Assembly: GCA_037349315.1 (NCBI GenBank)
Contig: JBAIAC010000004.1
Location: forward strand, 78,546,501-78,610,500
From: Chelydra serpentina
Taxonomy: Eukaryota > Chordata > Testudines > Chelydridae
Length of the DNA stretch: 64,000 nucleotides
Reading direction: 5' to 3'
Position 1 is the first letter of the stretch. Each line of letters begins with the position of its first letter. Positions 56,318 to 64,000 of the stretch are shown here, one piece after another. Below the pieces are notes generated by a model that saw only the letters and a list, made by a program, of their open reading frames with translations, ran no database searches and was not told the origin of the DNA. The position numbers were made by a program, and so were the translations under genes.

Positions 56318-56405
56318 ATGGCCAGATAAATTTGTTGGTCTCTAAGGTGCCACAAGTACTCCTCGTCTTTTTGCGGATACAGAGTAACACGGCTACCACT
56401 CTGAA

Positions 56406-58540
56406 ATCTATCTCTGAGAGGTTTCCATTGAACACAGTTCCTAGGTTCACGGTTCCTTGTGATTGTTTGTATTCTCCTCAATGGGCCATCAATGGTGTTT
56501 GGCCTTATTTATTTTTTTATACCTGAAAGGCTGCTTGTGCGTATTCCCAACTTCACAACATGTTTTAGTGGCACATACATAGCAAAATTTTATATACAAT
56601 GTTAGCACATAAATATTAATATCCTGTTAAATTGTAACAGATTAAGTCTTTTTAAATGATACTTCGCAAGGCATACTTTGTACATAACATATCATAATTA
56701 TATCACTATGGTGAATGTGAGGGTGCCAGGGTGTTGCTTTGGGGCACAGAGTGTCACACCCTCTTTCAAAATGGCTGTCATCTCCCAGTGTTTTCACTAG
56801 GTTTCAGTTCATACCTGGCTGACAGATAGGCTTCTATCTCCCATTATTTTCTATTGGACTAAAGCCACAGCCTTTCTTATAAAAAGCTGCCTGCTGGCTT
56901 CACTCTCACTGCAGACAAAAGGAAGGTGGTGGTCATGGTTTGAAAACGGCATCTTAACTGAGGGCAGGTGTGGCCTAACTCCCGCTGGGAACAAAGGGAG
57001 TGAGGCAGCCATTTTGAAAGAGAACAATTCTTTGAATTTCTCTGAACAAGAAGATTTTTATGCACTGGTTTCTGCTGACAGATAAACTTTCAGCTGTGAA
57101 AATCATGGCACTAAATGACCATTAATCCTAAATATTTATTTTCAAAAATACCCATTGTACCAGATCTACTGAAAGGAGAGGTTAAGAATGGAAGCTAAAA
57201 AAGAAAATATTTAACACTCTTTAAAAATCAGTTTTATTTAATCTGGGACCACAAATACTAAGATATCTTAATCATGATCACATGGTTATTGCATTGCACA
57301 GCGTAGCTGAAGGGAAGAGTTATGGTTTTTTCAATCGCTTAACTGGACATTTCCATATCTTAACATGTTTGGATTTCTTTGAAATTTAACAATAACACTG
57401 AATTTCCTGTGTTTATAATACTTCATTTGGATAACTGCAACATCTCTGAAATATATTATGTCCTAAATGACTGGTATGTACTCTCAACCGTAACTTCGTT
57501 ATAACATAATCTTTGGCTGGGAGTGTTCTATACTGCAGGAAATAATTTTAATACTCTTCATCAGAAGAATGTTTGTTTTTTTTCATTTTCCCAGAAAATG
57601 AATGGCAGAACCTTTAACATCCTAAAGTTGCGGTTTTGCTTGTTTGTTTTTTTAAGGCTCTCTGCCACCTGGGAAGAGAAAAGATGCTAGGATTTCTACC
57701 TGAGGATTATCTTGGACCTTGCATGTGAGCTTCATATTTTATATCAGCTAGTGACTAGTAGGCTTGACGCTCCACTTCCCTCTAGCTTCTAGAAAAAAAG
57801 AGTTCTCTCTTTTCCCCTTTCCAGAAGCTCCTTACCTGATAACAGGGTAGATCTCCACTAGTTTCCCCTTCCCATGGCTCCATTTTTTACACTCTTCTCC
57901 TGTTGCTGCTTATATCTTTGCCAAGCAACAGCAGCAAGAAATTGACATAATTCTTGACACTGTCACTGTTGCCCACAGGATTCTGAACAGAAGCAGGAAA
58001 ACTGAACAGAATCTTATTAATTTCACTCTGCTGCTGCTTGCCTAAAGAGACGAGATGATCCACTATGTATAATTACATAAACATTAGAACAGTGACTTGA
58101 ACTTGGCTACCCTCTCGTCCTCGATGAGTGCTCTAACCACTGGGTAAAGAGCATAAGGGAGACAGTGGTGGCATCCCTACCACCTTCTTTTCCTCCATTT
58201 TTGCAAGAATTCGAAGAGAGGGCTCCTGACTGGGAATCTCAGGCAAAGATAGGCACTTCCCTCCTCCAACCCAGATTTAGTCATCTATAATCCCTCTGAA
58301 GGGGTGGGGCTTTTGCTCAGCCCCCAGCTCAGCATTTCCTATTGGCTATCTTAGGCAGCTCCACACTCAGCTTGCTGGCTACTGTGGATCCAATTTGAAG
58401 GTGCCTAACTCTCCCCCATCCATTTTAGAGGGCACCTGGGTGTCAAACTCAGGACTGGGGCTTTCATTAGGTGTCAGGGCACCAAAGGTTTGGCCTTGCA
58501 ATGCTGAGCCTAAGTCCCCTTTATGGATATAGACCTATTA
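56406..58540. other. Mostly unique DNA
   Basis: No gene recognised. 58085-58150 in antisense (CCAGTGGTTAGAGCACTCAT on the minus strand) is the tRNA-like head of a MIR-type SINE. Confidence 0.4.
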
Positions 58541-59847
58541 GGGATGACACTAAGATGGGAGGAGAGGTAGATATGCTGGAGGGTAGGGATAGGATCCAGA
58601 GTGATCTAGACAAATGGGCGGATTGGGCTAAAAGAAATCTGATGAGGTTCAACAAGGACAAGTGCAGAGTCCTGCACTTAGGATGGAAGAATCCCATGGA
58701 CTGTTACAGGCTGGGGACCGACTGGCTAAACGGCAGTTCTGCAGAAAAGGACCTGGGGATTACAGTGGACGAGAAGCTGGATATGAGTCAGCAGTGTACC
58801 CTTGTTGCCAAGAATGCCAATGGCATATTGGGTTGTATTAGTAGGAGCATTGCCAGCAGATCGAGGGAAGTTATTATTTCCCTCTCTTCGGCACTGGTGA
58901 GACCACATCTGAAGTATTGCGTTCAGTTTTGGGACCCCCACTACAGAAGGGATGTGGAGAAATTGGAGAGAGTCCAGCTAAGGGCAATAAAAATGATTAG
59001 GGGGTTGGGGCACATGACTTACGAGGAGAAGCTGAGGAAACTGGGCTTGTTTGGTCTGCAGAAGAGTGAGGGGAGATTTGATAGCAGCCTTCAACTACCT
59101 GAAGAGGGGGTTCCAAAGAGGATGGAGCTCGGCTGTTCTCAGTGGTGGCAGATGACAGAACAAGGAGCAATGGTCTCAAGTTGCAGTGGGGAGGTCTAGG
59201 TTGGATATTAGGAAACACTCTTTCACTAGGAGGGTGGTGAAGCACTGGACTGGGTTACCTAGGGAGGTGGTGGAATCTCCATCCTTAGAGGTTTTTAAGG
59301 CCCAGCACTGGAGGTTTTTAAGAACAGGTTAGACAAACACTGTCAGGGATGATCTAGGTGTACTTGGTCCTGCCACAGTGCAGGGGGATGGTCTAGATGA
59401 CCTCTCAGGGTCCCTTCGAACCAGTGCTGTCCTATCCATTGGATGGACCAGGGAAACCGCCCTGGGCCCTGCGCTTTGGGGGGCCCCACACTTCGGGACA
59501 CAGAGTCCAGAGCAGCCTGGGGGTTTAGCGGGGAGCCTGGCGCTGGCAGCAGTGAGTGACCTGGCCCCAGCCCTCCCAGCTCTGCCCCACCCCTCCGGCT
59601 CCCGGCATTGCTCGGGGCAGGAGGAGGAAACTCGAAAGAGGCGAGACGGGGTGGGGGTTTGGGGGAAGGGGTGGAATGGAGCAGGGGAGGAGCAGGGGCG
59701 GGAAGAGACAGGGTAGCAGTGGGGGGGTTGGGAGAAGGTGTGGATTGGGGGCAGGGCCTAGGGCAGAGTGGGGGGGGGGGGTTGTCCCAGGCCCTGCACC
59801 CCCCTAGGGATGGCCCTGCTTCCAACCCTACATTGCTATGATTTTAT
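58541..59847 (+). pseudogene. CR1 LINE copy with hAT in its 3' tail
   Basis: The frame 58540-59090 reads DDTKMGGEVDMLEGRDRIQS, CRVLHLGWKNPMDCYRLGTD, SAEKDLGITVDEKLDMSQQC, SALVRPHLKYCVQFWDPHYR and LRAIKMIRGLGHMTYEEKLR, an unusually well-preserved CR1 segment. A frameshift follows at about 59090. The 3' UTR runs to 59413 (GATGGTCTAGATGACCTCTC) and resumes after the hAT with CCCTACATTGCTATGATTTT at 59827-59847. It starts just after the FADD box (5' truncated). It is a third CR1 subfamily in the window. Confidence 0.9.
59422..59818. mobile_element. hAT MITE (397 bp) in a CR1 tail
   Basis: Left end CAGTGCTGTCC and right end GGATGGCCCTG are inverted with 3 mismatches. CTTCGAAC (59414-59421) and CTTCCAAC (59819-59826) form an 8-bp duplication with one mismatch. 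The interior is GC-rich with GGGCCCTGCGCTTTGGGGGG. Frames inside, including a 160-codon proline-rich one on the minus strand, are artefacts. Confidence 0.85.
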
Positions 59848-61189
59848 AAGTACTAGTAGGAGCAGTGGCATTGTCTATCTGTGGATTAAGACAACATTTC
59901 ATTAGTTTACATTGAGTTGACATTCGGATGGTTAGTTCTGCCACCATAAGAACTAAAAACTTTGTTTTCCTTAAATGAAATTTTAAATTCTGAAGAAAAA
60001 AGTGTTTTATGTCCCCACACCCTCCAAGGAAGACTTACACTTTATTCCTGGCATGGGGGCTAGTGGATTTTTCAAGTCCTGAAACACTAAAACACAAATA
60101 TTAAAAAGACATAATACGCTACCCAGAGTTTTGCAAAATACAGCACCCAACCTCAGCACCAGTGTGGAGAAAAACATTCGCTATCTCTTTGGATCACTAT
60201 TTTGAAATTGTATCTCTCACTGATATAATATATAAGCTAGTTGTACTTTGTGGTTTTTACATGAGGCTATGTTCCTTCCTCAACTCTTAGGATCAAATGC
60301 TCTGACATAAACCTCTTCTCTTTTCTTCTTTGTTCCTCCTTTTTTTTTTTTTTTTTTTGCGCTATTATACTACATGGTCTCCTATATTTTTCCTATTTTC
60401 TTTCAGTGAGGCATTTAGGCAGGAAAAGGATATTTTTCTTACCTCAGTTCCACTAAAAGTACAGTCCATCAATCTAGCACTTGAACAAAAATACATTGAA
60501 CAATGACTTAGCAATTTCTGGGCCTTTCTTATTGGCTTTAACACCATAAATCACATGATAACAAGGAAATTAGGTTCATACTCAAGTCAAGTATTTCTAT
60601 TTTTATTGTACTTTTAAAGTGGCTGTAGAAGTACTGTGAGAGTGACTGAAAAACAGGATTCAAAGAACCCAGAGAGGTTCAACTTCTGTATCTGTGCTCC
60701 AGGCTTAGGTAAATTAATTCTGAAGACATCAGAAACTTTGCCAATACTGAACAAACAAAATAATAAAATTAAGACAATGCCATGAGAACTGAGATAAGTG
60801 AGGATGAAGCTGCTGACCATGAAATCTGGCATGAGCAGGAGGTAGGGCCTTTTCCTTACATTCTAGAAGACCTTTCCCGTTGAGACCCATCAGATTACAG
60901 TAGATCTATACCATTCTTCAAGACAAGACTAACAACTTTTTTGTGTCCATTTTAATTGGCAGTGTTTATTGCTGAAGTTTTTGCCTAATATATGCCAGAC
61001 TGATATTATTTCCTGCTTATACAATGATCTGGGTAAATTGCTGTTGTTTTTCTACATTACGTTTTTGGTTATTTTTATTTAGGTGCCCATAATACTTCTG
61101 TCTCAGGTTGTGAAACTGACTGTTCAGTTGATAAATAGATTAAGCTGGGTGAAGCCAAAATACTGACTTTATATAGATTAAAAGTGCTA
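59848..61189. other. Unique DNA
   Basis: No gene recognised. A poly-T run of about 19 lies at 60340-60358. Confidence 0.4.
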
Positions 61190-61372
61190 TACATCACAAA
61201 GCAGGTAAGAATCATTATGCTTATTTTACAGGTTGGGAAACTGAGGCACAGAGTGGTGACATGACTTATACAAGGTTATGCAGCAATTCCATGGAAGAGC
61301 TGAGAATTGAAGCCAGATCATGCAAGTCCTAGCCCAGTGATCTAGCCACTAGGTCACATTGACTCCCAAGGT
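61190..61372 (-). mobile_element. MIR-like SINE, antisense
   Basis: CTTATTTTACAGGTTGGGAA, CTGAGGCACAGAGTGGTGAC, CAAGGTTATGCAGCAATTCC and GTGATCTAGCCACTAGGTC run in antisense through the MIR 3' region, core and tRNA-related head. This is the clearest MIR-type copy in the window. Confidence 0.75.
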
Positions 61373-61820
61373 GAGTATGATGTATGGTTTTATTTGATTT
61401 ATGTTCAATTTTGATCACCATGGACCTGATCTGACAATCTGTGAAGTTAAGAGGACTTTCATCTGAGAAAATTTGGAGATATTCAGATCCAGCATTTGAA
61501 CCCATCTGTACTAACAAGTTTTTGGAGAATTAGTGCCATTTGAAATCATGACTATCTAGTTATTGTCCCTATATTTTCTTTACATTCTCTCATTTTAATA
61601 AATCTTGAAATTTAGACATACTACATGTGTCAGACAGAGCTGGCATGAGAGAAAGATATTGGCTCCTAAGCACTGAGCCAAAATTAAAAGCTAAGATATC
61701 TAGTTAAAATCACATCAATAACTCTGACCAAAAAAAAAAAAATCAAAGGAATGAGTTGAGAAAGAGATAACGAATGAAATGTGAAACCAAAAAGCCCGGC
61801 CTATGCAAGAAAATGGCTTA

Positions 61821-61900
61821 TTGTTGACAATGGTTGTCAACAATGGGTGCTGAAAATGGTTCAGATGTCTGTGTAGGCTGGACAAAACCATTTTCAGCAT
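61821..61900. repeat. Two adjacent hairpins
   Basis: TTGTTGACAA-TGG-TTGTCAACAA (61821-61843) is a perfect 10-bp hairpin with a 3-base loop. Directly after it, TGCTGAAAATGGTT (about 61849-61862) is complementary to AACCATTTTCAGCA (about 61887-61900). The pair may be the core of an unrecognised MITE. Confidence 0.7.
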
Positions 61901-62431
61901 CCTTACACAAAAGATTCCTGATACAAAGTCTCAACCAACTACAACTACGGTACTCAGGATGTTAGCTAACTGAGTGTCTCTGTAACCTGGGATTCTAAGT
62001 CCCACAAGTCTCGATAACACTTCCTATAACATTGTTGGGAGTGGTTATGTCCTACCTGTGATTCCAGGTAAGCCCATTTTTAGCACCAGGTCGGGGACCT
62101 TTGTTGACACAGTCATTGTCAGTAATGAGTCAACTTCCTAAAATGCATCTTCATAAGAAAAAAATAGATGCATAATTCTCCATTAGGGACAGCTTCACGT
62201 GTGATAGCAATGGTGGAAGATGTACTATACTCAGAGCACAGGGTGTTTTCACCATCACAACCTGTAACCCTGCTCAGGGCACTAGACTGTGGAACCAGCT
62301 AGCCTACCCATTTGCACTCCATTCCCCTAAACAGGCATACCCCTGGCCGTGCTGGGCATCACCAAGGGTCTGCCACCCTTGCACACATATTACCTGGATC
62401 TACCTGGATCTGGCCTGCACGTTCCTATTCA

Positions 62432-62433
<2 letters not shown>

Positions 62434-62473
<40 letters not shown>
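62434..62473 (+). repeat. (CA)n microsatellite, left part
   Basis: A 40-bp AC tract that directly abuts the left end of the LTR at 62474. The matching right part is at 63573-63603. Confidence 0.95.
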
Positions 62474-62475
<2 letters not shown>

Positions 62476-63567
62476 TAATGATACTGGTTCTGTCAAGACC
62501 CAACTGAGAGTGCCAGTTCAGGACAAATTGCTTCAAGCAGGGCAACTACAGCCCAAGGCTGGGGTTATTCCACCTCTAAGGCAAACCAAACCAGCCAGAC
62601 AGAGAAGACTTTGGTTTTACCCCACTGGCTAACCACAAGTCATCCCAAGCAATCCCCTAAGACACTCCAGTTTCCCAGTCTCACCACCAGTGCCACTCGT
62701 TATGGGGACAACTGGTCATGAAAACCAATGCCCCAGTAAAAGAAAAAAGGTCCTCCCGATCCCAATGGACCTCCCGATCCCAATGGACCAAGCCCCCAGA
62801 TCCAGGTCAATATACAAATCAGATCTTACCCACAAATCACGCTGTTGCCAATCCTTTAGAATCTAAAATCTAAAGGTTTATTCATAAAAGGAAAAAGGTA
62901 TAGGTGAGAGCTAGAATTGGTTAAAAAGAATCAATTACATATAGTAATGGCAAAGTTCTTGGTTCAGGCTTGCAGAGATGGAATAAACTGCAGGTTCAAA
63001 TTCAAATTAAGTCTCTGGAGTACATCCACAGCTGGGATGGGTCCTTCAGTCCTTTGTTAAGAGCTTCCATTTGTAGAAAGGTTCTTCCAGAGGTAAGAAG
63101 CAGGAATGAAGACAAAATGGAAATGAGGCAGCTGCCTTTTATAGTTTCTTCCAGGTGTAAAGACACCTCTTTGTCCTTACTGTGGAAAATCACATCAAAA
63201 TGGAGTCTGGAGTCACATGGGCAAGTCCCTGCATAATTTGCTGAGTCACAGGCGTGTCTGCCTTCTCTCAGTGAATCCATTGTATCGCTGATGGCTCTTA
63301 ATGGGCCATCAAGCAGGCCTAGCAGAGCTGATAGCTTGTCCTGGGTCCCAGAAGCCCAGCCCCAGTTTGAAATACAGACAGTATAAAGCCAATATTCATA
63401 ACTTCAACTACAAAACTGATACATACATATAAATGACATAATCATAACCAGCCAAGCATAACCGGGTCTTAGACACCTCATTTGACCCCCTTTATATAAG
63501 ATTTGGTGCCACTACAGGACCTTGGTTATAACAATGATCTGTATGGTCGCAGCTATTGTCAATAACG

Positions 63568-63572
<5 letters not shown>
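62474..63572 (-). mobile_element. 1.1-kb LTR splitting a (CA)n tract
   Basis: On the minus strand the sequence begins TGTGACGTTATTGAC and ends GTATCATTACA, giving TG...CA ends. Both flanks are (CA)n, so it inserted into a microsatellite and the target duplication is hidden in the repeat. The minus strand has a TATA-like CTTATATAAAGG about 75 bases from its start. There is no coding frame. Much of the sequence agrees with a dispersed turtle LTR that I remember. No second LTR is seen, so it is probably a solo LTR. Confidence 0.75.

Positions 63573-63603
<31 letters not shown>
63573..63603 (+). repeat. (CA)n microsatellite, right part
   Basis: A 31-bp CA tract abutting the right end of the LTR. 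Confidence 0.95.
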
Positions 63604-63606
<3 letters not shown>

Positions 63607-64000
63607 TCTAAAGAAAAGCAAGGAAATCAATACAAATCAATGTAATCCCTCTGAGTCTCAGATTGAGGCTGAGAACCATCATTGTTTGAAACAGCATCGT
63701 TTAAAGGCAAGCTTTGTTCACTAGTATATAGTTCAAAATGATAAATGCAGTAAGATGTGAACCAATGTTGAGGAGACAGAGAAGGTCTTTGCTATCAGCA
63801 GGCTCTTTTAGTGCTCTTTGGGTGTTACCCCAAACTGCAGCTATTATTGTCATCATTATATAGAATGGGATAGCTCCAGTATTTATAAAAACAATCTAAA
63901 AATAGCGTAAAAGCCTTAATAAATATTCACTTAAGTACAAAAGCAAAATTCATGAATCACCCTCAAGGTTTCTAAGAGCTGTGTCATGCAGCACAGATAT
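63604..64000. other. Unique DNA to the window end
   Basis: No gene or repeat recognised. Confidence 0.4.

Larger units (their letters stand above)
55671..56405 (+). pseudogene. Penelope-like element 3' end with GIY-YIG endonuclease, copy 2
   Basis: The frame at 55697-55939 reads VIYAIMCQQCPSAMYTGQTG, then QSLCKRTKGHKSDIRN and KPVGEHFNLSGHSITDLKVA. This is the Penelope-type GIY-YIG domain with its CxxC motif. The frame breaks after LQQQKNFKTDSNKKLQ. Frameshifted C-terminal coding follows, then a 3' UTR with a (GT)n(AT)n tract and a hammerhead-like motif, ending TACAGAGTAACACGGCTACC. Reverse transcriptase is missing (5' truncation). It matches copy 1 at 21890-22372. Confidence 0.85.

Noticed and set aside
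59343..59825. 160-codon proline-rich frame on the minus strand
   Set aside because: It lies mostly within a GC-rich hAT MITE in a CR1 tail.

Overview
The window is vertebrate nuclear DNA, most likely from a turtle (Testudines, probably Cryptodira). The evidence is an antisense tRNA-derived SINE of the turtle CryI type at 14.2-14.4 kb, with recognisable A and B boxes and a CR1-like tail, together with many CR1 LINEs, Penelope-like, DIRS-like and Tx1-like elements, MIR-type SINEs and a wide set of hAT MITEs. I found no host protein-coding gene, no rRNA and no functional tRNA. Almost every long open frame lies in a retrotransposon, a DNA transposon or a GC-rich tandem array, so this looks like intergenic or deep intronic DNA.

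Layout. 1-5.1 kb: two fragments of one type of non-LTR retrotransposon, a CR1 fragment carrying a G-rich hAT remnant, and a decayed hAT (ZMYM1-like) transposase. 6.2-7.7 kb: an LTR-like element almost filled by about 21 copies of a 49-bp minisatellite. 8-14 kb: mostly unique sequence with scattered MITEs. 14-18.5 kb: DIRS-like fragments, the CryI SINE and a pyrimidine-rich block. 18.5-21.9 kb: a 320-bp hAT MITE, then a 2.2-kb hAT element inflated by internal tandem arrays. 21.9-22.4 kb: a Penelope 3' end. 22.4-27.8 kb: mostly unique, with old MIR remnants. 27.8-32 kb: two antisense CR1 copies, a short relative of the 2.2-kb hAT caught in a 224-bp tandem duplication, and a 714-bp hAT. 32-36.7 kb: LTR-like debris, an antisense relative of the 49-bp minisatellite, and a (GAAA)n tract.

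The most structured region is 36.76-47.47 kb. An antisense CR1 copy has been split twice. One interruption is a 4.5-kb element with TGTGAC...GTCACA ends whose interior is a Tx1-clade LINE. Its ORF2 (1,254 codons) stays in one frame and is broken only by three nonsense codons. The other is a long sense CR1 with an ORF1 esterase domain, endonuclease, reverse transcriptase and 3' end, itself interrupted by a 660-bp solo LTR. 47.5-64 kb: an L2 relic, a hAT MITE, a long unique stretch, a 203-bp LTR-ended element with a tRNA-like core inside older LTR debris, a Penelope 3' end with an apparently intact hammerhead-ribozyme core, a CR1 with a hAT in its tail, and a 1.1-kb LTR that splits a (CA)n microsatellite.

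No genes work together as a pathway. What can be read is insertion chronology from nesting and target-site duplications. The best candidates for something undescribed are the Tx1 composite, the two array-inflated elements, the LTR-ended tRNA-like element, and the paired intact and broken hammerhead motifs of the Penelope copies. Family names come from recognising motifs and remembered repeat families; no database search was possible.
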